DNA of 64,000 nucleotides from Candidatus Eiseniibacteriota bacterium (GTDB lineage: Bacteria; Orphanbacterota; Orphanbacteria; Orphanbacterales; Orphanbacteraceae), in assembly GCA_029262235.1 (NCBI GenBank), contig JAJCZU010000004.1:248001-312000 (forward strand), in the 5' to 3' direction. A program made the position numbers and the translations under genes. Within the stretch, counting starts at the first letter, position 1. Each line of letters begins with the position of its first letter. Of this stretch, positions 50,899 through 59,524 are shown one piece after another. A model generated the notes under the pieces. It made no database searches. It saw only the letters and a program-made list of their open reading frames with translations, and had not been told where the DNA came from.

Positions 50899-51714
50899 AT
50901 GAAGATTCCGAAGAACCCGGGGCCGCCGTCGCTTCCGCCGGATAGTGGCAAGTCAGGCGGGGCTGGCGAAGCGGCCGGAAAGAAACGCTCCCCCGCTTCT
51001 CCGAAGCACGGTGAGGCCGCAGAGAAGCTGGGGCGGGCCGGCAGCAACGCGGCCGCGAATCTCATGAAGGCAGGCGGTTCCGCGAAAGAGTTCGCGACGG
51101 TGGGCATGAAGATTCTGACGCAGGCCGCGACCGGTGCCGCCCCGGCGGCGTCAAAGGATGCGGCCGGTGCGGCCGGCGAGGCCGTGGCACGCACCGCGCA
51201 GGCCTGGACGAATGTCGCCGGCGCGATTTTCGGGAAGGCCGCGGATCTACCGAAGGAGGTTCAGGAGAAGGTCGCGGATGCCGCGCAGCACGTGCGGGGC
51301 GGTGCCTTCGACAAGGCCGCGGATACGGCGGCTGATGCCGTGAAGTCCTCGCCCGCGCTCGACGTGAATCAGATCATTCAGTCCGTGCTGCGCGAGTCGT
51401 ACATGGAGCAGACCAGGGATCTGCAGTTCTATGCCGAGAAAGTGAAGCACTTCAATGATGTGAAAGGGGATGTGCGTGACCAGATAGCAGCCGCCCGGAA
51501 GTCGATGGGGGGCGCGATCACCGGCAACGTGGATCTGGGGAATCAGATCAAGGAATGGGAGGACAAGTTGAATTCGGTCGGCGAAGACGCGCAGCTCGCG
51601 AATGTCGATCTGCAGAACACGCTGCAGAAGCAGCAGCAGACGCTGCAGACGATCAGCAACGTCTCGAAGATGCTGCACGACACGGCGATGTCGGTCATCC
51701 GCAAGATCGGCTGA
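50899..51714 (+). CDS. Unknown helical protein, second of an MKIP pair
   Basis: A 271-residue protein beginning MKIPKNPGPP. Residues 1-150 are Ala/Gly-rich and low in complexity. Residues about 158-200 (SVLRESYMEQTRDLQFYAEK and after) and 238-271 (LQNTLQKQQQTLQTISNVSK and after) look like strong coiled coils, ending VIRKIG. I believe this C-terminal type recurs in uncharacterised proteins elsewhere, and its look recalls secreted filament or translocator proteins, but I cannot name a family. GGAGG lies 6 bases before the ATG. It is cotranscribed with the first MKIP gene and converges with the GH18 gene. Confidence 0.72.
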   Translation: MKIPKNPGPPSLPPDSGKSGGAGEAAGKKRSPASPKHGEAAEKLGRAGSNAAANLMKAGGSAKEFATVGMKILTQAATGAAPAASKDAAGAAGEAVARTAQAWTNVAGAIFGKAADLPKEVQEKVADAAQHVRGGAFDKAADTAADAVKSSPALDVNQIIQSVLRESYMEQTRDLQFYAEKVKHFNDVKGDVRDQIAAARKSMGGAITGNVDLGNQIKEWEDKLNSVGEDAQLANVDLQNTLQKQQQTLQTISNVSKMLHDTAMSVIRKIG

Positions 51715-51725
51715 ATCTCATGGCG

Positions 51726-53192
51726 CTATCGAACGAGATCGACGCGAGCCGAAGCGCCGCCCCCCGGATGCGAGGCGCGAATCCAGTACGCGCCGGAAGC
51801 GAGGTCGGCTCGCCACGGGATGCGGTGTGCGCCCGCCCCCAGAGTCCCTGAAAAGACGAGAGCGACTTCGCGGCCACGCACGTCGTACGCGGCGATGTGA
51901 ACGGGCCCGGCTTCTGCGAGAGTCATCGTAAGCCACGTGACCGGATTGAACGGGTTCGGCGCCACCCCGAGATTCCGCGCCGCAGCATCAGGCGGCGGAC
52001 CCATCATGCCTGTCGAAACCGCCCCGAATTTCGCTTTGATCGCGCCCCAGACCTCCGCACGCCCCCCGTCGTAACCGAGCGCCCAGATCCCGGTGCCCGC
52101 CAACCCTTCATTAATTATGTGGTCGTACTTCATCGAGAGGCTCAGGGAGTCGTCGAACCATCCCTGCTTCCAGTTCGGATCCTCGTGCGCGTACCAGGGA
52201 ATCGCGTCGCTGCCGTTCCGCTGCAGACCGTGCGCGGCCACTTCGTTCATCGCGTTTACATACGTCTTTGCCGTTGCTGTGCTCGTCGTGGTCGCTCCCG
52301 GGTCGCCTGTCGTCGCGCCCCACTCCCAGCCGTACCACGGCAGCCCCAGGATCAGCTGTTCCGGCAGCGCCCCCCATGTCAGATAGTCGTTCACGGTCCA
52401 TGCGAGATTGTACGGCCCCCACTCCTGAAGCGGCGCAACCGGTCCCGTGTTCGCGCTTCCCGACCAGTGATAGTCGTAACCCATGATCACGAGATGATCG
52501 GCGTGCAGCGCGAGAGCGTCATAGTCGAACGCGTTCGCCCAGTCGACCGCGGGCGTGGCGATCGTGATGTAGGCGTTCGGAATTGCCGCGTCGAGCGCGG
52601 TGCGGAGCTCGCTCATGAACAGCACGAGGTTCTGTTTCTGCGTGCCGGGCACCCCTTCGAAGTCGATGTTCACGCCGTCCGCCCCGCCCGCCTGCACGGC
52701 GCCCGCAAGATTCGCGACGGCAGTCGCCCGATTCGTGCTGCTCGCGAGGAGCGTGGTGAGTTCACCCGCGGAAAAGAGCGTGGCGGTAACGATTGCGCGC
52801 GCGCCTCCCGCATGCGCTTCCGACACCAGCGCGCTCCATGGCCAGCTGTGATCTTCGACGACCGCGCCCGCGCCGTTCAGTTCGAGCGAAAAGAATGCCA
52901 CAGTCGAGATCAGCGACCAGTCGTACGCCGCGAAAGACGTGCCCATCCACCACGGATGCCACCCGTGCACTTCGTGTGTGAGCGTCGCGTTGCTCGATCG
53001 CGCGTGTCTGGCCTTGTTCTCGGGCCACTCTTCGGGTGGATTCGCGTTGTAGTAGAGCAATTGCGTTTCGTGAACGGATGCGTGCGGTGCGGGAAGGGGG
53101 CCGGGTACCGAACTCGGTTCATCCGCGCGGGCCGATCCCGCAGAGTAAGCGAGAAGGAGAAGCCATGCCAAAAGGCCGGGGCGCAAAATCAT
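51726..53192 (-). CDS. Secreted GH18 glycoside hydrolase with FlgD/Por-type C-terminal domain
   Basis: A 488-residue protein. Signal peptide 1-23 (ending ARAD); a GH18 TIM barrel follows, with the catalytic loop DGVNIDFEG, Glu179 as the acid. Later motifs (IMGYDYHWSGSANTGPVAPL, LILGLPWYGWEW) fit the YaaH/spore-cortex-like branch. The last 80 residues (LGVAPNPFNPVTWLTMTLAE through to ARVDLVR) are a FlgD-Ig/Por-type domain, which in related phyla often marks secreted or cell-surface proteins. It likely cuts chitin- or peptidoglycan-like beta-1,4-GlcNAc. ATG 53192 is chosen for the signal peptide; GTG 53207 is an alternative. Confidence 0.9.
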   Translation of the reverse strand: MILRPGLLAWLLLLAYSAGSARADEPSSVPGPLPAPHASVHETQLLYYNANPPEEWPENKARHARSSNATLTHEVHGWHPWWMGTSFAAYDWSLISTVAFFSLELNGAGAVVEDHSWPWSALVSEAHAGGARAIVTATLFSAGELTTLLASSTNRATAVANLAGAVQAGGADGVNIDFEGVPGTQKQNLVLFMSELRTALDAAIPNAYITIATPAVDWANAFDYDALALHADHLVIMGYDYHWSGSANTGPVAPLQEWGPYNLAWTVNDYLTWGALPEQLILGLPWYGWEWGATTGDPGATTTSTATAKTYVNAMNEVAAHGLQRNGSDAIPWYAHEDPNWKQGWFDDSLSLSMKYDHIINEGLAGTGIWALGYDGGRAEVWGAIKAKFGAVSTGMMGPPPDAAARNLGVAPNPFNPVTWLTMTLAEAGPVHIAAYDVRGREVALVFSGTLGAGAHRIPWRADLASGAYWIRASHPGGGASARVDLVR

Positions 53193-53337
53193 AATGAGTG
53201 GGTTCACCGGTTCAGTATACCGGATCTGCGCGCGACTCAGAGTGCAATCGGCGCGGGCTGCGGGAAGGTTCGGCCAGAAACGAAAACGGGCGCGGAATCC
53301 GAAAAAAGACCGCGCGGTCGTTTCACAATCACGACGG

Positions 53338-55104
53338 TTAGATTCTCGCCTGATACGTGTAGAGACGATGATAGCGACCTTCCGCCGCCAGCAGCTCGTC
53401 ATGCGTGCCGCGCTCGACGATCCTGCCGTCTTCGATCACGAGGATCTGGTCCGCGGCCCGAATCGTGCTCAATCGATGCGCGATCACGAACGTCGTCCGT
53501 CCCTTCAGCAGGGTCGCGAGGCTCGCCTGAATCATCGTTTCGCTTTCTGTGTCGAGGTTCGAAGTCGCCTCGTCGAGTATCAGCACGCGCGGGTTGGCCA
53601 GGAGGGCGCGCGCGATCGAGACCCGCTGCCTCTGTCCGCCCGACAGCTTCACACCGCGCTCGCCGATCACGGTTTCGAGGCCTTGTTCGAAGCGATCCGT
53701 GAATTCCTTGACGTAGGCCGAAGCGACGGCATCCAGCAGTTCCGGTTCGGTCGCGTCCGGCCGCGCGAACAGAATGTTTTCGCGAATCGTGCCCTCGAAC
53801 AGGAACTCGTCCTGCAGTACGAGGCCGAGCTTGCTTCGATAACTGCTGAGCCGCACGGTGGAAAGATCCGTGTCGTCAACGAGGACTCTTCCGCTCTTGG
53901 GTTTCATGAACGAAGCGGCGAGGCCCGCAATCGTGCTCTTCCCCGAACCCGAACTCCCCACGAGCGCCACGACCGTTCCGGGGCTCACTTCGAAGTCGAT
54001 TCCGTACAGTACCGGCTTGCCCGGGTCGTACTCGAACGACACGTTTTCGAAACGGACCAGTCCCCGCACGGCATCGAGTTCGACCGTGCGCGCCGGGTCT
54101 TCGTCTTCCATCGGAAGCGTCAGGATTTCGTTCATACGGTCGAGTCCCGCGAACGCTTCGGTGATCTGCGATCCGACGCTCGCGAGCTGCATGATCGGCG
54201 CTACGAGCAGCGCCAGGAAGAACATGAACGAAAAGAAATCGCCGGTCGTCATTTCGCCGGCCGTGATGAGGCGCGCCCCGAGCCACATCATCATTACCGT
54301 TGAGATGCCCATGAGTCCCGTGGCGAGGCTCGTTACGAAACTCGTGGCCGTAAGCGATCGTTTCACATTCTCGAAGAGTTGCTTGACGCCGTCTTCGAAG
54401 ACGGATTCTTCGCGCCGCTCCGCGTTGAAACCCTTGATCACACGGATGCCCGCAAGCGATTCGGTCAAACGCCCGGTTACGGCCGCGTTGATCTTGCTTC
54501 GCTCACGGAACACGGGGCGAATGATGCCGAATGCGCGCGTCGAGATGAAACCGAAGAGCAGCGCGGGAACAAGCGCGACGCCCGTGAGCAGGGGCTGCAT
54601 GTTGAGCAGGATGACGCCCGACGCGATCGCTGTCAGAATGCCGCCGATCAGTTGAACGAGTCCGGTGCCGATCAGATTGCGCACGCCTTCGGCGTCGGTC
54701 ATGATGCGCGAAACAAGGCCGCCGCTCTTGTTGTTGTCGAAGTAGGAGAGCGGCAGATGCAGGATGTGTTTCTGCACGCGCGCGCGGAGTTCCGAGATCA
54801 GGAACTGCGCCTCGACGCTGAGCAATCGGACGAGTACGAACGATGTGGTCGCCTGAATCAGAACGGCGAGCCCCACGATGCTGACGAGGGGCAGCAGTTT
54901 CTGCATCGCGCCGCTCGCGATAATGTCGTCCACGAGAATCTTGATCGAGTACGGCAGGACGAGCCCGCATGCCCGGCTTACGAAGATGAGCAGAAGGCCG
55001 ATCCCTACCGTTTTGCGGCGCGGCCATATGATCGAAACGAACGCGCTTTTCAGGCTCGCTCTGCTCACGACCTTCTTTTTGTCGCCTTCGGTACGGTCTC
55101 TCAT
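53338..55104 (-). CDS. ABC exporter with fused permease and ATPase (MsbA-like)
   Basis: A 588-residue half-transporter. The six-helix transmembrane domain spans about 20-310. The nucleotide-binding domain has Walker A GSSGSGKST, Q-loop GLVLQDEFLFEG, signature LSGGQRQRVSIARA, Walker B VLILDEATSNLD and the H-loop AHRLST. It would act as a homodimer exporting lipid, lipid A or a drug from the inner membrane. Start ATG 55104 follows GAGG; ATG 55122 is an in-frame alternative. No partner genes are adjacent. Confidence 0.92.
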   Translation of the reverse strand: MRDRTEGDKKKVVSRASLKSAFVSIIWPRRKTVGIGLLLIFVSRACGLVLPYSIKILVDDIIASGAMQKLLPLVSIVGLAVLIQATTSFVLVRLLSVEAQFLISELRARVQKHILHLPLSYFDNNKSGGLVSRIMTDAEGVRNLIGTGLVQLIGGILTAIASGVILLNMQPLLTGVALVPALLFGFISTRAFGIIRPVFRERSKINAAVTGRLTESLAGIRVIKGFNAERREESVFEDGVKQLFENVKRSLTATSFVTSLATGLMGISTVMMMWLGARLITAGEMTTGDFFSFMFFLALLVAPIMQLASVGSQITEAFAGLDRMNEILTLPMEDEDPARTVELDAVRGLVRFENVSFEYDPGKPVLYGIDFEVSPGTVVALVGSSGSGKSTIAGLAASFMKPKSGRVLVDDTDLSTVRLSSYRSKLGLVLQDEFLFEGTIRENILFARPDATEPELLDAVASAYVKEFTDRFEQGLETVIGERGVKLSGGQRQRVSIARALLANPRVLILDEATSNLDTESETMIQASLATLLKGRTTFVIAHRLSTIRAADQILVIEDGRIVERGTHDELLAAEGRYHRLYTYQARI

Positions 55105-55233
55105 GGGCCCTCGCGCATGCATTGCCTTCAGAATCGGTTGCCAGTCTAACAGACCGGCACGCAAAACAATGGCTCGGTTCGATCTTCTGCTAGAGTCGCG
55201 GGAACATTCATTGCCGAACGCAGGAGTGAACCG

Positions 55234-55704
55234 GTGCCCTTTTTGAATTCCCGATTGCCAATGCCGTGCCTGCTGTTTCCGTGTCTGCTGCTGCCGTGCC
55301 TCCTCGTCTCCGGATGCGGCGTCGAAAAAGAGCCCTCATGCGAAGAGTGGATCGAGGGAACGTACCGCCCGGCTCCGGTGGCCGCGTACGAGATCACAGG
55401 CTCGCGTGACGGCGCGAGCACGAGCGCCGTCGCCACGATGACGCTGACGGACGGCGACGTGCTGAGAATCGAGATCACCGTCGCATACGATCCGGCCCCC
55501 GAGCTTCGCGCGGGCCGCTGGACGATCATCGGGGACCGCACCGGGTCGGGCACGGTCGCCGCCGAATCGGTCCGATTCCTGGGCGGGCAGGGAGAGGGCC
55601 CGAGTCTCGGGGGGCGGTATCGTCTGGAGGCAGAGGGACTTCCGGCATTTCGTGTGGAACTGCCGCTGCGGCCGGTCAGCAGAACGGAGTGGAGCACGGG
55701 CTGA
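55234..55704 (+). CDS. Putative lipoprotein of unknown function
   Basis: A 156-residue protein with a lipoprotein-type signal ending LLVSGC (Cys near residue 28). The signal peptide is built from PCLLFPCLLLPCLLVSGC, encoded by imperfect 18-base DNA repeats. The mature part is a small beta-rich domain (EWIEGTYRPAP, GRWTIIGDRTGSG, GGRYRLEAEGLP). I do not recognise it. GTG 55234 is chosen because AGGAG lies 7 bases upstream; ATG 55261 is an alternative that still gives a signal peptide. It is the first gene after the divergent exporter. Confidence 0.7.
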   Translation: MPFLNSRLPMPCLLFPCLLLPCLLVSGCGVEKEPSCEEWIEGTYRPAPVAAYEITGSRDGASTSAVATMTLTDGDVLRIEITVAYDPAPELRAGRWTIIGDRTGSGTVAAESVRFLGGQGEGPSLGGRYRLEAEGLPAFRVELPLRPVSRTEWSTG

Positions 55705-55958
55705 CGCTCCCCCGGGACCGCTTCAGACGGAAAGGATCCCCCGATGCGGTCCGTTTTTCTTTCGCTCGTATCCCATACTGCCCGGCTGCAAACCTCTTCA
55801 GCTACGGAATCGAAGCTGCCTTGATCACCGCGTGTAGAAAAATCGAGAAGATATGGCGGGATTCGATCCCGGTCTGCGTAGTACCGGGTGAAGGGCGCGG
55901 ACAGCCCGCGAACCCGGTATCCAGCCTGCACGGCCGGCGTGCAAACGGGAAGGGAACC

Positions 55959-56480
55959 ATGAACGACGAATCGAGAATCCGCACGGCATTCCAGCGAAAC
56001 AGGAAGGCGGTTTCGCTCCGGCCGGCCGTAGGGCAGGGGACGGCGGTAACGCGGGTCAGTGTGCGCGAAGGCATGACGTGCGAGATCGAAGACGGGCCGT
56101 GGAAGCTGACGGCCGACTACTCGGAGAAACAGGGGGGACGTGGCCGCGGTCCCGACCCGGGCGTATTCGGACGATCGGCCCTCGGTAGCTGCCTTGCGAT
56201 CGGGTACGTGCTCTGGGCGGCGGAGCGCGGAGTGCCTGTCGACGGAATCACGGTGGAAGTGCAGGCGGACTACGATGCGCGCGGTCACTACGGCCTCGCG
56301 GATGTTCCGTGCGGGTACGGCGCCGTTCGTTACACGGTTACGGTAGAGAGCGCTGCGCCTGAAGAGGACGTGGAGCGCATGATCGAAGAAGCGGACCGGT
56401 ACAGTTCCTACCTGGAAGTCTTTCGCGATCCGCAGAAACTCGAACGCACGATCAAACTCGTTTCGACGGAGGTACGGTAA
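55959..56480 (+). CDS. OsmC/Ohr-family protein lacking the second catalytic Cys
   Basis: A 173-residue OsmC-fold protein. The first peroxidatic Cys is present (GSCLAIGYVLWAAERGVPVD; Cys78), with the beta strands MTCEIEDGPWKLTADYSE and ITVEVQADYD. The usual second Cys (the C-P-V helix) is replaced by a run SSYLEVFRDP, so standard thiol peroxidase activity is doubtful. ATG 55959 follows GGAAGGG by 5 bases; the open frame extends 90 codons upstream but that part is not conserved. Its TAA shares an A with the ATG of the next gene (56480), so the two are coupled. Confidence 0.85.
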   Translation: MNDESRIRTAFQRNRKAVSLRPAVGQGTAVTRVSVREGMTCEIEDGPWKLTADYSEKQGGRGRGPDPGVFGRSALGSCLAIGYVLWAAERGVPVDGITVEVQADYDARGHYGLADVPCGYGAVRYTVTVESAAPEEDVERMIEEADRYSSYLEVFRDPQKLERTIKLVSTEVR

Positions 56481-57349
56481 TGGACCCGAGACTGCAGCGG
56501 CGCGTGCAGCGCTACGGATGGGATAGAGCGGCAGCCAGCTATGAACAATACTGGATGAGGCAGCTCGAGCCTGCGCAGGCGGGACTTCTTGCGATGGCCG
56601 CGCTCATCCCCGGGCAGCGCGTGCTCGACATTGCGTGCGGAACCGGACTCGTCACATTCCCGGCGGCTGCTGCCGTGGGCGCGGAAGGCGCCGTTGCAGG
56701 GACCGACATTGCGGGGAGCATGATCGAAAAGGGCGCGGGCGAAGCGGAAGCGCGCGGGCTTCGTCATGTCAGCTTCGACAGAATGGACGCGGAAGACCTG
56801 CGCTTCGAAGAGAGCATGTTCGACACGGCGCTCTGCGGCCTCGGGCTCATGTACTTTCCCGACCCGCTTCAGTCTCTTCGGGAGGCGTTTCGTGTGCTTC
56901 GTCCCGGCGGTCGTTTTGCGGCCGCCGTATGGGGACGGCGCAGTCGCTGTGGCTGGGCCGGGATCTTTCCGATCGTCGAGGAGCGGGTCGACTCCGAAGT
57001 GTGCCCGATGTTCTTCCAGCTGGGGCAGGCCGACCTGCTTGAACGGCAATTCATGGAAGCCGGCTTCGAAAATGTGCGAGTCGAGAGAATCGAAACGACG
57101 CTTCGATACGATTCCGTAGAAGACGCGATCGGCGCCGCGTTCGTCGGCGGTCCGGTCGCGCTCGCCTATTCACGATTCGATGAAGAAACGCGCGCGGGCG
57201 CTCACGCGGATTACGTGCGTTCGATCGAGCCGTACAGGCGTGGCACGCGATACGAAATCCCGGGAGAGTTCGTGATTGCCGGCGGGACGAAACCGATGGA
57301 GATTGCGGCGGCCGCTTTTTCGAAAAGGGCGGGAACAGCGGACGCTTGA
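56480..57349 (+). CDS. Class I SAM-dependent methyltransferase
   Basis: A 289-residue methyltransferase. Motif I VLDIACGTGLVTFPAA, motif II acidic residue in AVAGTDIAGSMI, and motif IV LCGLGLMYFPDPLQSLREAF are present, followed by LRPGGRF. This is the UbiE/Methyltransf_11 type acting on a small molecule or lipid quinone. Its start overlaps the OsmC stop by one base. The substrate is unknown, but coupling to an OsmC-like protein suggests a role in detoxifying an electrophile or an oxidised compound; that is inference. Confidence 0.88.
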   Translation: MDPRLQRRVQRYGWDRAAASYEQYWMRQLEPAQAGLLAMAALIPGQRVLDIACGTGLVTFPAAAAVGAEGAVAGTDIAGSMIEKGAGEAEARGLRHVSFDRMDAEDLRFEESMFDTALCGLGLMYFPDPLQSLREAFRVLRPGGRFAAAVWGRRSRCGWAGIFPIVEERVDSEVCPMFFQLGQADLLERQFMEAGFENVRVERIETTLRYDSVEDAIGAAFVGGPVALAYSRFDEETRAGAHADYVRSIEPYRRGTRYEIPGEFVIAGGTKPMEIAAAAFSKRAGTADA

Positions 57350-57389
57350 AGCCGGTTTCCGCGATCCCGCAAGGCGCGTTCTCCCTTTG

Positions 57390-57398
57390 TGATATGCT
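57390..57398 (+). promoter_or_regulatory. Extended -10 element (TGATATGCT) of the FG-GAP gene
   Basis: TGA followed by TATGCT (57393-57398); a start near 57405 would give a leader of about 46 bases before the ATG at 57451. The hexamer is the same as that of kinase 2. Confidence 0.45.
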
Positions 57399-57450
57399 GA
57401 TCGGGCTCGATGGTTCATCGGGCGGCCACCTAAGCAGCAAAGGATGACCC

Positions 57451-59256
57451 ATGAAGAGCTTCCCCCTTGCATCTTCGCCGGTTCGAATCGCCCTTTCCCT
57501 CGTTCCCGCTGTTCTCGTCGTTCTCTGCCTGACAGGACCCGCCGGTGCGATCACGTTTACGCCGTATGGCCCGGAGGCAGGAATCTCGGTGACCGGGGAG
57601 TTGTCCGAATTCGGTCATGGAGTCTGCGCTTTCGATCTCGAAGGCGACGGGGACCTCGACCTCTACGTGACGAACGGCGTGGGTTCGCCCAGTCAACTCT
57701 TCATCAACGACGGCGGTTTCGTGTTTACCGAAGCCGCGGGCGCTCTCGGCGCTTCGGATTCGGGGCACGCAAAAGCGGCTGTGGCTGCTGATTACGACAA
57801 TGACGGCGACCCCGATCTTTATGTGACACACTACGGCGAGCCCAATCGTTTGTACCGAAACGATGGTGGTGCCTTCGTCGACGTGGCGCCCTTTGCAAAT
57901 GTCATGGGCGACACGCTGTTCTCGACCGGCGCGGCATGGACGGATTTCGACAACGATGGCCTGCTCGATCTCTACGTGACGAACCGCGGCATAACAACCG
58001 CGGGCGAACCGAACCTGCTCTACCGGAACGATGGCGACGGTACGTTTACGGAAGTTGCCGTTGCGATGGGCGTGGAGTGTCACACGATGACGTTTCAGCC
58101 CATTTTTACCGACTACGATCTCGACGGCGACCCCGATCTCTATATCTCGAGCGACAAGTTTCAGGGCAACCGCCTCTATCGCAATGAGGGAGGCGTTTCG
58201 TTCACGGACGTGTCTGCAGAAACGAACAGCGGCCTGCTGATGGACGGCATGGGGATTTCGGTCGGCGACGTGAACGACGACGGACGCCCGGACATCTATA
58301 TTACGAACACGCCGTACGGGCATCGCTGCCTTGTGAGCCAGCCGGACGCGACGTTTCTCGAGATGGCGGACACGCTCGGTATGACAGTGGGCGAAATCGG
58401 GTGGGGGGCCGTGTTTTTTGACTGCGATCTCGACGGCGACGAAGACCTGTTTCAGGTGAACGAAGCGCCGAACCGGCTTTTCCGAAACGACGGCGGCGCC
58501 CCGTGGCCGAACATCACGTCATCGGCAGGCGTAGCAGGCACCGCGCTCAGTCTCGGCTGCACGGCGGCGGATTTCGACGAGGATGGCGATCTCGATATCT
58601 ACGTGTCGAACATCTTTTATGAGTGTGAAATTTACCGGAACGAAACGATGCCCGGCGTGCACTGGCTGAAAGTGAAAACCGAAGGCACGGTTTCGAACCG
58701 GGACGGAATCGGTGCGCGCGTCGAGATCGAAATCAGCGGCGATACCCAGTTCCGCGAAATTCGTGCGGGTTCGAGCTATCTGTCGCAGGAAGACATGCGC
58801 GCGTGTTTCGGGCTGGGCTCGGCGACGACGGTCGATCTGGTGGAAATCCGGTGGCCGTCCGGCATCGTCGACGTTCTGCAGAACGTGGCGGCCGATCAGG
58901 TTCTGACGGTTGTCGAGGGAAGCAACGCGACCTCCGTCGCCGCCGGTTCCGGCACCGAATCGATCCGCGTCGGCCGCATGAGCGTGTCGCCGAATCCGTT
59001 CCGCTACTCTCTCGCGATCGAAGCCGATCTGCGGCAGCCGGCGTCCCTCGTCCTTCGCGTGATGAACATCACGGGACGCGAAGTGTATCGCGAGGACCTC
59101 GGCACCCGCAGTGCCGGCCGGCTCACAGCGCGCTGGAACGGGCGTGACGTCCGTGGCGAGTCTGTGCCGCCGGGAGTCTACTGGCTTCACCTGGAGCAGC
59201 GGGGTGACAATGCCTCGCGCGCCAACCTGACAAGAAAGGTGACCGTCCTGCGCTGA
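57451..59256 (+). CDS. Secreted FG-GAP/UnbV protein with FlgD/Por-type C-terminal domain
   Basis: A 601-residue protein. Signal peptide 1-33 (ending AGA). Several FG-GAP/VCBS blades follow, each with a calcium-loop-like DxDGDxD core (DLEGDGDLDLYVTNGVG, DYDNDGDPDLYVTHYG). Residues about 400-470 are an ASPIC/UnbV domain (RVEIEISGDTQFREIRAGSS). The C-terminus (about 508-601) is a FlgD-Ig-type domain (MSVSPNPFRYSLAIEADL, GVYWLHLEQ). It is likely a surface or secreted adhesin-like propeller that binds Ca2+. AAGGAT precedes the ATG. It appears to be a single-gene unit. Confidence 0.9.
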   Translation: MKSFPLASSPVRIALSLVPAVLVVLCLTGPAGAITFTPYGPEAGISVTGELSEFGHGVCAFDLEGDGDLDLYVTNGVGSPSQLFINDGGFVFTEAAGALGASDSGHAKAAVAADYDNDGDPDLYVTHYGEPNRLYRNDGGAFVDVAPFANVMGDTLFSTGAAWTDFDNDGLLDLYVTNRGITTAGEPNLLYRNDGDGTFTEVAVAMGVECHTMTFQPIFTDYDLDGDPDLYISSDKFQGNRLYRNEGGVSFTDVSAETNSGLLMDGMGISVGDVNDDGRPDIYITNTPYGHRCLVSQPDATFLEMADTLGMTVGEIGWGAVFFDCDLDGDEDLFQVNEAPNRLFRNDGGAPWPNITSSAGVAGTALSLGCTAADFDEDGDLDIYVSNIFYECEIYRNETMPGVHWLKVKTEGTVSNRDGIGARVEIEISGDTQFREIRAGSSYLSQEDMRACFGLGSATTVDLVEIRWPSGIVDVLQNVAADQVLTVVEGSNATSVAAGSGTESIRVGRMSVSPNPFRYSLAIEADLRQPASLVLRVMNITGREVYREDLGTRSAGRLTARWNGRDVRGESVPPGVYWLHLEQRGDNASRANLTRKVTVLR

Positions 59257-59524
59257 CGGTGGCCCCATTCGCAATACATGGCGGACGGTTGCATCGCCAG
59301 TCTTCTATTCATTGCTGTCTGACGGGGCTCCAATGGATTGCCCTCCACGGGCATCTCCCTGTCCCTGCTCGCCCCTCCGTGGCCCTGCAGGGGAAGCGCA
59401 TGCCCCTTCCTTCTCCGCGTTTTCCCTGATCTGCAGAACTGCCCCGCGCGAGTCGATAACCATAGTAGAGACAGCACATTCCGGGGCTTTTCCCCGTACT
59501 GATTCCACTATGGAGAAGACAACG

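Noticed and set aside
51726..53192. Loss of catalytic Asp in the GH18 motif (DGVNIDFE)
   Set aside because: Asn at that position is normal in the YaaH-like branch; the last Asp and the catalytic Glu are intact.
51897..53702. A 601-codon plus-strand open frame opposite GH18 and the exporter end
   Set aside because: It spans the antisense of two unrelated genes and their gap, which is not how a real gene would behave.
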